Source: Nocardioides sp. LHD-245
GTDB lineage: Bacteria; Actinomycetota; Actinomycetes; Propionibacteriales; Nocardioidaceae
Direction of reading: 5' to 3'
Assembly: GCF_030929495.1 (NCBI RefSeq)
Contig: NZ_JAVFWN010000002.1
Coordinates: 310,001-374,000 of the forward strand
DNA length: 64,000 bases
Shown here: positions 41,853 to 49,781 of the stretch, one piece after another
Layout of the letters: each line of letters begins with the position of its first letter
Position numbering within the stretch: the first letter of the stretch is position 1
Made by a program: the position numbers and the translations under genes
The notes under the pieces: generated by a model
Told to the model about the DNA's origin: nothing
Seen by the model: only the letters and a program-made list of their open reading frames with translations
Database searches by the model: none

Positions 41853-42055
41853 GCGCGCGGCAGCGTGTCGCACGGCGGCGAAGCCGCATCGTGCGAAGCC
41901 CGCGGGCCGAGCGGGCTTGCCGCCATGCGGACGCAACCACGTCGCAACTCGACCGCGCGCGCGGCAGCGTGTCGCACGGCGGCGAAGCCGCATCGTGCGA
42001 AGCCCGCGGGCCGAGCTTGCGAGGCCCGGGCGGCGAGCACGATCTGCGACACGCT
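41853..42055. repeat. Duplicated hairpin repeat between convergent genes
   Basis: A unit of about 60 bp occurs at 41853-41912 and 41957-42016 (offset 104). Each folds into TCGCAC-G-GCGGC-GAA-GCCGC-AT-C-GTGCGA. A further AAGCCCGC/GCGGGCTT hairpin follows the first copy. AGCGTGTCGCA (41862-41872) recurs inverted as TGCGACACGCT (42045-42055), bracketing the segment. It may be a REP-like element, or a double terminator for the C39 and oxidoreductase genes. Confidence 0.8.
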
Positions 42056-42060
42056 CGCGC

Positions 42061-43596
42061 CTAACCAGCACTGAACTCGATGGTGTGCCAGCCCGTGGCG
42101 CCGTCGGGGAGGACGTCGGCGACCGCGCCGGTCTGGGTGCGGCCGCCGGTGTCGACCGCGCGGACCCGGAGCTCGTGGTCACCGGGCTCGACCTCGACGA
42201 CCGCCCGCCACTGGACCCAGGTGTCGAGGTTGGGGACGGCGGCGAGGGTGGCCCGCTGCCAGCGGCCGCCGTCGACCTGCACCTCGACGGCGGCGATCCC
42301 GGTGTGCTGGAGCCAGGCGAGGCCGGCGCACACGACCTCCCCGGCAGGTACGTCGGCGCCGTCGCCGGGGACCTGGATCTTCGAGGCGATCTTGACCGGC
42401 CCCTGCTCGGACCAGCCCTTGTCGGTCCAGTACGCCGTGATGTCGGCGAACCGGGTGACCTCCATGTCGACCACCCACTTGCACGCCGACACGTACCCGT
42501 AGAGGCCCGGCACGATCGTGCGCACGGGAAAGCCGTGCTCGATCGGCAGCGGCTCGCCGTTCATCGCCACCGCGAGCATCGCGTTGCGCTCGTCGGTCAG
42601 CGCCGCGAGCGGCGTACCGCAGGTCCAGCCGTCCTCGGAGGTCTGCAGCACCGCGTCGGCCCCGTCGAGCGGACCGGCCTCGGCGAGCAGCGCGGCCAGC
42701 CGCACCCCGCTCCACCACGCGTTGCCGATCAGGTCGCCGCCGACCTCGTTGGACACGCAGTTGAGCGTGATCCAGTCCTGGGTGATCTCGCGGCCGACCA
42801 GCTCGGCGTACGACAGCCGGATCTCGCGCTCGACCATCCCGTGGATGCGCAGCTCCCAGTCGGCGGGCACGATGGTCGGCTTGATGATGGCGGTGTCGAT
42901 CAGATAGAAGTCGTCGTTCGACGTCTGCCAGGGCGAGACGCCGTCGACGCCGACCCCCACCCCGTCAGGGACGGCGGGCGCGGTCGTCCCCTCGATCCGC
43001 AGCAGTCGCCGGCTCTGCTCGGCCCGGCGGCGCGCACTGCCCGCGATCCGCCCGACCAGGCCGCCGCCCAGCGCGAGCGCGGCCGCCCCGCCCGCGGCGA
43101 GGAAGAACCGGCGCCGGGTGTGCATCGGCTCGGCCGCCGGGTCCCCGCCGTCCTCGACCAGCTCCCAGCGGCGCAGCCACTCGGCCAGCACGGCGAGCAC
43201 GACCAGCCAGCACAGCAGGCCGGCCACGATCGGCGCGAGGTCGATCAACGCCGGGGTCGGCTTGGTCAGCACTGCGACGACGGCGGTGCCGGCGAGCACG
43301 GCGTACCCCGCCACCGCCGCCCACCACCGCCGGTGCGCCAGCCGCCCGAACCACGCGAACAGGAGCGCGAGGGCCCCGACGATGCCGAGGACGAGCACCT
43401 TCTTGTCGGACGTCCCGAAGGTGTCGATCGCCCAGGTCGCGACCGGGCCGGGTGTCAGCGCGATGACGCTCTCGGCCACCGCCACGACGGGAGAGTCCCG
43501 CACATGCAGCAGCGCTGCGCCGGCGTAGCTGACCGCCAGGCCGACAGCTCCGGCGATCAGCCCCGCCAGCGGCCACCAGGCGCGGGAGGTCCTCAC
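42061..43596 (-). CDS. Membrane molybdopterin-dependent (sulfite oxidase-type) oxidoreductase
   Basis: A 511-residue protein. About five N-terminal hydrophobic helices (1-150) are followed by [20 protein letters not shown] (about 160-179), a twin-arginine-like signal plus helix. The external sulfite-oxidase fold then has the Mo-ligand Cys in [11 protein letters not shown] (near residue 280), [21 protein letters not shown], and a C-terminal dimer domain (about 390-510) with the [10 protein letters not shown] pattern. Known actinobacterial relatives combine Sec-inserted helices with a Tat-exported catalytic domain. The GTG has GGGGGAG 10 nt upstream. Electron acceptor and substrate are unknown. 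Confidence 0.88.
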   Translation of the reverse strand: MRTSRAWWPLAGLIAGAVGLAVSYAGAALLHVRDSPVVAVAESVIALTPGPVATWAIDTFGTSDKKVLVLGIVGALALLFAWFGRLAHRRWWAAVAGYAVLAGTAVVAVLTKPTPALIDLAPIVAGLLCWLVVLAVLAEWLRRWELVEDGGDPAAEPMHTRRRFFLAAGGAAALALGGGLVGRIAGSARRRAEQSRRLLRIEGTTAPAVPDGVGVGVDGVSPWQTSNDDFYLIDTAIIKPTIVPADWELRIHGMVEREIRLSYAELVGREITQDWITLNCVSNEVGGDLIGNAWWSGVRLAALLAEAGPLDGADAVLQTSEDGWTCGTPLAALTDERNAMLAVAMNGEPLPIEHGFPVRTIVPGLYGYVSACKWVVDMEVTRFADITAYWTDKGWSEQGPVKIASKIQVPGDGADVPAGEVVCAGLAWLQHTGIAAVEVQVDGGRWQRATLAAVPNLDTWVQWRAVVEVEPGDHELRVRAVDTGGRTQTGAVADVLPDGATGWHTIEFSAG

Positions 43597-43642
43597 GCGG
43601 CTGATTCTCCCCCACGGCTGGGGGCTCGGGCATGATCGGGCC

Positions 43643-44134
43643 GTGAACCCGCGCATCGGCATCGGCTCCGACGTCCACCGCCTGGTCCCCCGCGGACCGC
43701 AGGACCCGCCGCTCGCGCTCGGCGGGCTGACCTGGCCCGACGAGGACGTCCGGCTCGAGGGACACTCCGACGCCGACGTCGCCGCGCACGCGGCGTGCGA
43801 TGCCCTGCTGTCGGCGGCGGGACTCGGCGATCTCGGCAGCAACTTCGGTACGGCGGAGCCGGCCTGGGCCGGCGCGAGCGGGGCGGCCCTGCTCGGCGAG
43901 ACCCGGCGGCGGGTCGAGGCTGCGGGCTTCGCGGTCCTCAACGTCGCGGTCCAGGTGATCGGCAACCGACCGAAGGTGGGGCCACGACGGGCGGAGGCGG
44001 AGGCCGCGCTGAGCGGTGTCCTCGGCGCCCCGGTCTCGCTGTCCGCCACGACGACCGACGGTCTCGGCCTGACCGGTCGCGGCGAGGGCGTGGCGGCGAT
44101 CGCCACCGCCCTGCTCACCTCGCTCACCCCCTGA
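43643..44134 (+). CDS. ispF: 2-C-methyl-D-erythritol 2,4-cyclodiphosphate synthase
   Basis: Fifth enzyme of the non-mevalonate isoprenoid pathway, making MEcPP from CDP-ME-2-phosphate. The 163-residue length is normal for the trimer. Metal ligands are visible in IGSDVHRL (Asp, His) and [18 protein letters not shown] (His, then the signature). [11 protein letters not shown] and the C-terminal [19 protein letters not shown] complete the family signatures. CATGAT lies 6 bp before the GTG, suggesting a leaderless start. ispD lies 1 kb downstream, separated by an alpha/beta hydrolase, unlike the usual direct ispD-ispF pair. Confidence 0.96.
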   Translation: MNPRIGIGSDVHRLVPRGPQDPPLALGGLTWPDEDVRLEGHSDADVAAHAACDALLSAAGLGDLGSNFGTAEPAWAGASGAALLGETRRRVEAAGFAVLNVAVQVIGNRPKVGPRRAEAEAALSGVLGAPVSLSATTTDGLGLTGRGEGVAAIATALLTSLTP

Positions 44135-44145
44135 CGTCCGGCCAG

Positions 44146-44164
44146 GTGTGACAGCTCGTCACAC
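44146..44164. promoter_or_regulatory. GTGTGAC palindrome upstream of the alpha/beta hydrolase
   Basis: Perfect 7-bp inverted repeat GTGTGAC-AGCTC-GTCACAC in the ispF/hydrolase gap. It resembles a CRP/FNR-class site (TGTGA...TCACA), but with 7 rather than 6 central bases, so the regulator is uncertain. Confidence 0.5.
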
Positions 44165-44232
44165 GAAGACCTGCCGCCGCGGCCGATCGCATGGCAGGGT
44201 GGGGCGCCGACAGTGAGACCGAGGAGGCACCG

Positions 44233-45135
44233 ATGTCCGACCACGCCGTGACCACCGAGGACGGCCTACGGGTCCACGTGACCGTGCACGGGCGTCCGGA
44301 CGCACCGCTGACGGTGCTGCTCTCGCACTGCTGGACCGCCGACGAGTCGGACTGGCACTACCAGGTCACCGACCTGCTGGCCCGCTACGGCCGGGACGTC
44401 CGGGTGATCACCTGGGACCACCGCGGTCACGGGCGGTCCGACCGCGCCCCCGAGGCCGCCTGCACCATCCCGCACCTGGCGCGCGACCTCGGCCTGGTCG
44501 TCGACACCTACGCCCCCGAGGGCCCGCTGATCATCGCCGGCCACTCGGTCGGCGGCATGACGATCACGGCCCTCCCCGAGGAGCGGCCGGACCTGATGCC
44601 GCGGGTCGTGGGCGTGCTGTTCGTCAGCACCACGAGCGGCGAGCTCGCCAAGGTGACCCTCGGCCTGCCGGCGGCGGCCGGAGCCCTGCTGCGCGACCGG
44701 CTGCCCTTCATCCTCGCCAACCGCTCGCGGATGCTCAGCCTCAGTCGTCGCGAGAAGTTCCCGACGATCGAGCGCCAGGTCGCGCGCCGGTTCCTGTTCG
44801 GTCGCCCGGCCCGCGCCCGCGACATCGCGCACGCCGTCGACCAGCTCGTGCACGCCCGGCCCGAGACCATGTCCGGCTTCTTCAAGGACATGATGAACCA
44901 CGATCGGATCGGCAACCTCGCGGCGTTCGACGACATCCCGGCCACCGTCCTGGTCGGCAGCCGCGACCTGCTCACCCCGCCCGAGCACGCCGGCAAGATC
45001 GCCCGCGGCATCCGCGGCGCCCGGCTCCTCATCGCCCCCGACGCCGGGCACTACCTCCCCTTCGAGCGCCGGGAGCTGGTCAGCGGTGAGCTGTTCGTCC
45101 TCGTCGACCGGGCGCGGCAGCGGGTCCCGGCCTGA
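44233..45135 (+). CDS. Alpha/beta-fold hydrolase
   Basis: A 300-residue hydrolase. The oxyanion region is LLSHCWTADESDW (about residues 30-42), followed by WDHRGHGRSDR. The nucleophile elbow is IAGHSVGGM (Ser near residue 105), the acid is in VGSRDLLTPPEHA and the His is in DAGHYLPFERR. All triad members are present. GGAGG upstream supports the ATG at 44233 over a longer start. It is an esterase, lipase or haloperoxidase-like enzyme of unknown substrate. It separates ispF from ispD, 13 bp before ispD; the palindrome at 44146 may regulate it. Confidence 0.9.
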   Translation: MSDHAVTTEDGLRVHVTVHGRPDAPLTVLLSHCWTADESDWHYQVTDLLARYGRDVRVITWDHRGHGRSDRAPEAACTIPHLARDLGLVVDTYAPEGPLIIAGHSVGGMTITALPEERPDLMPRVVGVLFVSTTSGELAKVTLGLPAAAGALLRDRLPFILANRSRMLSLSRREKFPTIERQVARRFLFGRPARARDIAHAVDQLVHARPETMSGFFKDMMNHDRIGNLAAFDDIPATVLVGSRDLLTPPEHAGKIARGIRGARLLIAPDAGHYLPFERRELVSGELFVLVDRARQRVPA

Positions 45136-45148
45136 CTACGCTCGTCGG

Positions 45149-45859
45149 GTGACCAACGCACCGACCGCCGCGATCGTCGTCCTCGCCGCCGGGAGCGGCA
45201 CCCGCGTCGGCGGCGAGATCAACAAGGTCCTGTTGCCCCTGCAGGGCCGTCCGGTGCTGGCCTGGTCGGTGCGCACCGCCCTCGACGTCCCCGGTGTCGA
45301 CCCGGTCGTGGTCGTCCACCGCCCCGGCGAGCGCGCCGACGTCGGTACGGCGCTGCTGCCCGTGATCGGCGAGCGCGAGGTGCTGCTCGTCGAGGGCGGC
45401 GCCACCCGTCAGGACTCCGAGCGGGCCGCGTTCGCCGCGCTCGCGTCGCGCGCGGACGACGGCAGCATCGACGTGATCGCCGTCCACGACGGCGCTCGGC
45501 CCCTGGCCGACGCGGAGCTGTTCGCCACCGCGATCACGACCGCGCGCCGCTACGGCGGTGCCGTCCCCACCGTCGAGCTGACCGGCCTGCTGCCCCGCGA
45601 CCCGGCCGCGGCGCCGGCTCCCGGCGGTGCCGGCACCCGGCTGGTCGGCGTACAGACTCCCCAGGCGTTCCGGGCCGCACCGCTGCTCGCGGCCTATGCG
45701 GCCGCGGCGGCCGCGGGTTTCGACGGAACCGACACCGCGGCGGCCTTCACGCGGTTCGCGCCGCCGGATCTCGAGGTGCGTGCGGTGCCGTCCGGCCCGG
45801 CCAACCTCAAGGTCACCTTCGCCGAGGACCTTCGGGTCGCCGAGCGGCTGCTCGCCTAG
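45149..45859 (+). CDS. ispD: 2-C-methyl-D-erythritol 4-phosphate cytidylyltransferase
   Basis: Third MEP-pathway enzyme, forming CDP-ME from MEP and CTP. The 236-residue protein has the nucleotide-binding loop VLAAGSGTRVGGEINKVLL (residues 9-27; Lys replaces Arg/Lys as usual), AVHDGARPLADAELF, VQTPQAFRAAPLL and the C-terminal NLKVTFAEDLRVAERLL. TACGCT lies 6 bp upstream of the GTG, indicating a leaderless start. The stop codon overlaps that of the convergent kinase gene (shared CTAG). A degenerate paralogue lies beside carD at 48389. Confidence 0.95.
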   Translation: MTNAPTAAIVVLAAGSGTRVGGEINKVLLPLQGRPVLAWSVRTALDVPGVDPVVVVHRPGERADVGTALLPVIGEREVLLVEGGATRQDSERAAFAALASRADDGSIDVIAVHDGARPLADAELFATAITTARRYGGAVPTVELTGLLPRDPAAAPAPGGAGTRLVGVQTPQAFRAAPLLAAYAAAAAAGFDGTDTAAAFTRFAPPDLEVRAVPSGPANLKVTFAEDLRVAERLLA

Positions 45860-47016
45860 GAGACTGCTGAAGAAGGCGCGGCGACCGGCAGCCGCACCGT
45901 CGCGCGGAGCCCGCCCACGGGCAGTGCGACCAGCGTGAGGCTGCCGTCGTGCGCCTCCGCGATGCTCCGGACGATCGCGAGGCCGAGCCCGGCGCCGGCG
46001 TGAGCCGGCGGGCCCCCCTGCCCCGGGCGGCCCCCGTGGGTGCGCTCGCTCCCCCGCTGGAACGGCTCGGCCAGTGTGGCGACCAGCTCCGGGGCGAGGA
46101 CCGCGCCGGTGTTCTCGACGGTGAGCACCGCCGCGTCCGGGTCCCGTCGCGTCGTGACCCGGACGCGGCCGTGGTCGGGCAGGTTGTGGACGATCGCGTT
46201 GTGAACCAGGTTCGTCGTCAGCTGCAGCAGCAGCGCGGGCTCGCCGGGGACGACGGCGACGTCCCCGGTGGTCTCGACGACGACGCCCCGAGCCTCCGCG
46301 AACGTCAGCAGCGTCTCGGTGGCCTCCTCGGCGAGCAGGGAGAGATCGACGTGCTCGCGGGCGAAGGAGCGCCGGTCGGCGCGGCTGAGCATGAGGAGCG
46401 CCTCGGTGAGGTCGATCGCCCGCGTGTTGACGGCGTAGAGGCTCTCGACGAGTCGCCCGGTGTCCCGGGTCGGGTCCTTGCGGGCCAGCTCCAGCAGCGT
46501 CTGGGTGATCGTCAGCGGCGTCCGCAGCTCGTGCGAGGCGTTGGCGGCGAAGCGCTGCTGCTCGGCGACGTGCGCGTCGAGCCGCGCCAGCATGCTGTCG
46601 AAGGCGTCGGCGAGCTCGCGGAACTCGTCGCGGCGGCCCGGCAGCCGGATGCGGTGGAAGAGCGAACCGGTCGCCGCCGTCCGGGTGGCCTCGGTGATCC
46701 GCGCCAGCGGGGCCAGCATCCGTCCGGCGAGCAGCCACCCGCCGAGCAGGCCGCACACCAGCAGGAATCCCAGGGCCATCGCCGCCTTGGGCGCGAAGGC
46801 CTCCCACAGGTCGGAGCGGCCGGGCACGAAGAGGTACGGCGACCGCATCGGGTCGTCCGAGCCGCCCCGGACCGGGACGGTCACCGCCTGGTCGGGCACA
46901 TAGCGCAGCAGGAACAGCCACACCACCGCCAGCAGCAGCGCACCGGCCAGCAGCAGGAAGCCGGCGTAGCTCAGCGTCAGCTGGAGACGCACGCTCAGCC
47001 CCGGACGCCTATCCAT
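45856..47016 (-). CDS. Sensor histidine kinase (VanS-like)
   Basis: A 386-residue membrane kinase with two transmembrane helices (about 12-37 and 78-100) flanking a short external loop. A HAMP linker (about 100-150), the H-box FAANASHELRTPLTITQTLL (His near residue 163), the N-box LLQLTTNLVHNAIVHN, and G-boxes ENTGAV and GAGLGLAIV follow. A glycine- and His-rich insert lies between the last two. It overlaps the regulator gene by 8 bp. The divergent VanY-like peptidase suggests cell-wall sensing. Confidence 0.93.
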   Translation of the reverse strand: MDRRPGLSVRLQLTLSYAGFLLLAGALLLAVVWLFLLRYVPDQAVTVPVRGGSDDPMRSPYLFVPGRSDLWEAFAPKAAMALGFLLVCGLLGGWLLAGRMLAPLARITEATRTAATGSLFHRIRLPGRRDEFRELADAFDSMLARLDAHVAEQQRFAANASHELRTPLTITQTLLELARKDPTRDTGRLVESLYAVNTRAIDLTEALLMLSRADRRSFAREHVDLSLLAEEATETLLTFAEARGVVVETTGDVAVVPGEPALLLQLTTNLVHNAIVHNLPDHGRVRVTTRRDPDAAVLTVENTGAVLAPELVATLAEPFQRGSERTHGGRPGQGGPPAHAGAGLGLAIVRSIAEAHDGSLTLVALPVGGLRATVRLPVAAPSSAVS

Positions 47017-47695
47017 CGCTCGCTCCCCCGAGGCCGCCGCTGTCGATGCGGTAGCCGACGCCGGCCACGGTCGCGATGACCCAGGGCTCGCCGAGGCGCT
47101 TGCGCAGTGCGGAGACGGTGATCCGGACGGCGTTGGTGAACGGGTCGGCGTTCTCGTCCCAGGCCCGCTCCAGCAGCTCCTCGGCGCTCACGACGCCGCC
47201 CTCGGCTCCCACCAGGACCTCGAGCACCGCGAACTGCTTGCGGGTCAGTGCGACGTACCGGCCGTCGCGGTAGACCTCACGGCGGAAGGGGTCGAGACGC
47301 ACGCCGGCGATCTCGCGGACGGGCGGGCGGTGGTGTGCGCGGCGGCGGTCCAACGCGCGCAGCCGCAGCACGAGCTCGGCGAGCTCGAACGGCTTGGTGA
47401 GGTAGTCGTCCGCGCCGAGCGCGAACCCGGATGCCTTGTCGTCGAGCCGGTCGGCCGCGGTGAGCATCAGGATCGGCATCCCGCTGCCGGAGGCCACGAT
47501 GCGTCGCGCGATCTCGTCCCCCGACGGGCCGGGCACGTCCCGGTCGAGGACCGCGAGGTCGTAGGCGTTGACACTCAACAGCTCCAGGGCCGTGTCGCCG
47601 TCGCCCGCGACGTCGGCCGCGATCGCCTCCAGACGCAGCGCGTCGCGGACCGCCTCGGCCAGGAGAGGCTCGTCCTCGACGATCAGCACCCGCAC
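47009..47695 (-). CDS. OmpR-family response regulator (VanR-like)
   Basis: A 228-residue regulator. The receiver domain (1-115) holds VEDE, the Asp in DLAVLDRDVPG, LTAAD and YLTKPFELAELVLRL. The winged helix (about 135-220) has YVALTRKQFAVLEVLV and VRITVSALRKRLGEPWVIAT. GTG at 47695 is chosen since TAGCAT (minus strand, 47708-47703) lies 7 bp upstream, a leaderless pattern, and homology begins there. It partners with the kinase at 45856. The direct repeat at 47719-47736 upstream is a candidate binding site. Confidence 0.92.
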   Translation of the reverse strand: MRVLIVEDEPLLAEAVRDALRLEAIAADVAGDGDTALELLSVNAYDLAVLDRDVPGPSGDEIARRIVASGSGMPILMLTAADRLDDKASGFALGADDYLTKPFELAELVLRLRALDRRRAHHRPPVREIAGVRLDPFRREVYRDGRYVALTRKQFAVLEVLVGAEGGVVSAEELLERAWDENADPFTNAVRITVSALRKRLGEPWVIATVAGVGYRIDSGGLGGASDG

Positions 47696-47718
47696 CCGGT
47701 CGATGCTACGAGCCTCCA

Positions 47719-47736
47719 CATATCGCCGGCATATCG
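47719..47736. promoter_or_regulatory. 11-bp-spaced direct repeat, candidate OmpR-type box
   Basis: CATATCG occurs at 47719-47725 and 47730-47736, 11 bp apart, the spacing typical of OmpR-family dimer sites. It lies 24-41 bp upstream of the regulator start and between it and the divergent VanY-like gene, so one site could serve both. Confidence 0.6.
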
Positions 47737-47783
47737 AAAAGCCCATACGCCCGTGCAACGCCGCGCTGCCTTGACTCGTGGCC

Positions 47784-48380
47784 ATGGCCACCTTCCCCAC
47801 CGCCCCGCCCGTGCGGCACCGCCTCCGGCCGGTCGTCGTCCCCCTCGTCCTCCTCGTCGTGGCGCTGGTCGCCGCCGTCGGCTCCCGTCTCGTCGCCCTG
47901 CCCACGTCGTCGTCGGACGCCGCCGCCCCCGTCGGGGACGGCGAGCTTCCCGACGGCACGTCGGTGTACGACGACCGTCATGCCGGGGTGACCGAGCTCG
48001 ACCCGGACCTCCTGCGCGCGTTGCGGCGGGCGGCGACGGCCGCGGTCGACGACGATGTCGACATCGTGGTCAACAGTGGCTGGCGCTCCCGGGAGTACCA
48101 GCAGCGGCTCCTCGACGAGGCCGTCGCGACCTACGGCTCGCGGGCGGAGGCGGCGCGCTGGGTCTCCACCCCCGATGCCTCGCCGCACGTGTCGGGCGAC
48201 GCGGTCGACGTCGGGCCCGCGCAGGCGGCGGCCTGGCTGGGGAGCAACGGGGCGCGGTACGGCCTGTGCCGGATCTACGACAACGAGCCGTGGCACTACG
48301 AGCTGCGCCCGGAGGCGGTCGACCGGGGCTGCCCGCCTCGCTACCCCGACCCGACCCACGACCCCCGCAACCGACGGTGA
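47784..48380 (+). CDS. VanY-like D-alanyl-D-alanine carboxypeptidase (M15)
   Basis: A 198-residue protein with an N-terminal anchor or signal helix (LRPVVVPLVLLVVALVAAVG, about residues 15-34). The M15B zinc peptidase domain (about 60-190) reads NSGWRSREYQQRLLDEAV, SPHVSGDAVDVG (the HxxGxAxD zinc site) and DNEPWHYELRP (WHYE, catalytic Glu and zinc His). It cleaves the terminal D-Ala of peptidoglycan stems. The ATG at 47784 is preferred, with TTGACT 7 bp upstream; GTG at 47778 is possible. It is divergent from the VanRS-like pair. Confidence 0.88.
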   Translation: MATFPTAPPVRHRLRPVVVPLVLLVVALVAAVGSRLVALPTSSSDAAAPVGDGELPDGTSVYDDRHAGVTELDPDLLRALRRAATAAVDDDVDIVVNSGWRSREYQQRLLDEAVATYGSRAEAARWVSTPDASPHVSGDAVDVGPAQAAAWLGSNGARYGLCRIYDNEPWHYELRPEAVDRGCPPRYPDPTHDPRNRR

Positions 48381-48388
48381 GCCGCGGC

Positions 48389-48997
48389 TCAGCGTGGATC
48401 GGTGAGCGCCTCCAGCACCGCGAGGTCGGCCTCCGAGCCGATCCGCCGGGCCGTCGGCGGCGCCTCGACGAGCACGACCCGGTCGGCGCCGTACCGTTCG
48501 CGGAGCGCGGCGACGAGCGCGACGAAGTCGGTCGCGGGCAGCCGGCCGTCGCCGAGCAGGTCGGCGACCACGGACGGCGGGAGCACCACCGGCGAGCAGA
48601 CGGCCACCAGGCCGTCCCGGTCGACGGTCGAGCCCAGGGACCGGCCGCCGTCGGACTCGGCGTGCTCCTCCTTGACGGTGTCGGTCACCGGGCGCACACC
48701 GACCAGGATCCGGTCCTCCACCGCCGCCCGCTCGGCGCAGCGGCGCAGGAACGCGGGCGGGGTCATCGGGCACAGCGGGTCGTGCAGGAGCAGCGGCTGC
48801 TCGAGCTCGACCACCAGGTCCCAGGGGACGGTCTGGTCGAGCAGGTCGACCCCGGCCTCGCCCGCCGCCCAGGCGGCGGCGGCGACCAGGGACTCGCCAT
48901 GGATCAGGTGGAACGGAAGGGCGCCACGCCCCTCCTCGACCACGATCCCCGCGACGGGGGTCGCAATGCCGACGACGTCATACGGATGCGGGTTCAT
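48389..48997 (-). CDS. Degenerate IspD-like protein
   Basis: A 202-residue protein that aligns with IspD in outline: an N-terminal AGIVVEEGRGALPFHLI segment in place of the nucleotide loop, then LLLHDPLCPMTPPAF, VGVRPVTDTVKEEH (the conserved TDTVK is kept), a CSPVVLPPS stretch where IspD has QTPQAF, and a final ADLAVLEAL. The GxGxRxG...K loop and HDAARP are lost, so CTP binding and catalysis are doubtful. It directly follows carD, the place ispD takes in mycobacteria, while the intact ispD is at 45149. The ATG lies in the loop of a large hairpin. Confidence 0.75.
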   Translation of the reverse strand: MNPHPYDVVGIATPVAGIVVEEGRGALPFHLIHGESLVAAAAWAAGEAGVDLLDQTVPWDLVVELEQPLLLHDPLCPMTPPAFLRRCAERAAVEDRILVGVRPVTDTVKEEHAESDGGRSLGSTVDRDGLVAVCSPVVLPPSVVADLLGDGRLPATDFVALVAALRERYGADRVVLVEAPPTARRIGSEADLAVLEALTDPR

Positions 48998-49023
48998 CGG
49001 AACCCACCGTATGACGTCGTCGG
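48969..49023 (-). promoter_or_regulatory. 55-bp hairpin enclosing the start codon of the IspD-like gene
   Basis: Perfect 17-bp outer arms (48969-48985, 49007-49023) and a 6-bp inner stem GGGTTC / GAACCC (48990-48995, 49000-49005) around ATCG. The ATG of the IspD-like gene (48997-48995) sits in the loop and inner stem. It begins 43 bp past the carD stop, so it may be a carD terminator and/or a translational block. Confidence 0.85.
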
Positions 49024-49065
49024 TCCTGCGTTGTCGATGGCCCGCGCATCGCGGGCCTCAGCGGC

Positions 49066-49551
49066 TCAGGAGGCCAGCACCTCGTCGAGGATGGTCTCTG
49101 CCTTGTCCTCGTTGGTGTTCTCGCAGAGCGCGAGCTCGGAGACCAGGATCTGACGGGCCTTGGCGAGCATCCGCTTCTCGCCGGCCGACAGACCACGGTC
49201 CCGCTCACGGCGCCACAGGTCGCGAACAACCTCCGCCACCTTCATGACGTCGCCACTGTGGAGCTTCTCGAGGTTCGCCTTGTAGCGCCTCGACCAGTTG
49301 GTCGGCTCCTCGACGTGCTCCGCGCGGAGCACTCCGAAGACCCGGTCCAGCCCGTCCTTGTCCACGACATCCCGAACACCCACGAGATCCAGGTTGTCTG
49401 CCGGGACGCGGACCACGAGGTCCTGCTGGGCGACAATCCGAAGCACGAGATACTGCCGTTCCTGGCCCTTGATCGTCCGCATCTCGATGTTCTCGATGAC
49501 CGCGGCCCCGTGATTGGGGTAGACGACCGTTTCGCCGACGGTGAAAGTCAT
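49066..49551 (-). CDS. carD: CarD-family RNA polymerase-binding regulator
   Basis: CarD stabilises RNA polymerase open complexes at many promoters, including rRNA operons, and is essential in mycobacteria. The 161-residue protein is near the usual length. The Tudor-like RNAP-interaction domain (1-60) reads [20 protein letters not shown]. The DNA-binding helical domain includes [17 protein letters not shown] and the Trp in [20 protein letters not shown], the residue that wedges into the -10 region. Its promoter TAAGAT (minus strand, 49586-49581) precedes a short leader with GGAAGG. Confidence 0.97.
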   Translation of the reverse strand: MTFTVGETVVYPNHGAAVIENIEMRTIKGQERQYLVLRIVAQQDLVVRVPADNLDLVGVRDVVDKDGLDRVFGVLRAEHVEEPTNWSRRYKANLEKLHSGDVMKVAEVVRDLWRRERDRGLSAGEKRMLAKARQILVSELALCENTNEDKAETILDEVLAS

Positions 49552-49781
49552 ATGAGCAAAACCCCTTCCTAGGGAGACCTATCTTACCACGGCATCAACG
49601 ACTCTCCGAATGCGTTTGCGCAGGTCAGGGCCACAATCGGCGGCTTGACAAGTGACCGAACCTATGGTCCGGCCAGGCGGACGGCCCGTGGCGGAGATCA
49701 CGCGGAGGGGTATGCCGGCCGGTCCTCCCGTTTCGGCGGGCCCGCCCCCATGCAGGTCTCCCGTGGTCAATACTGCTCGCC

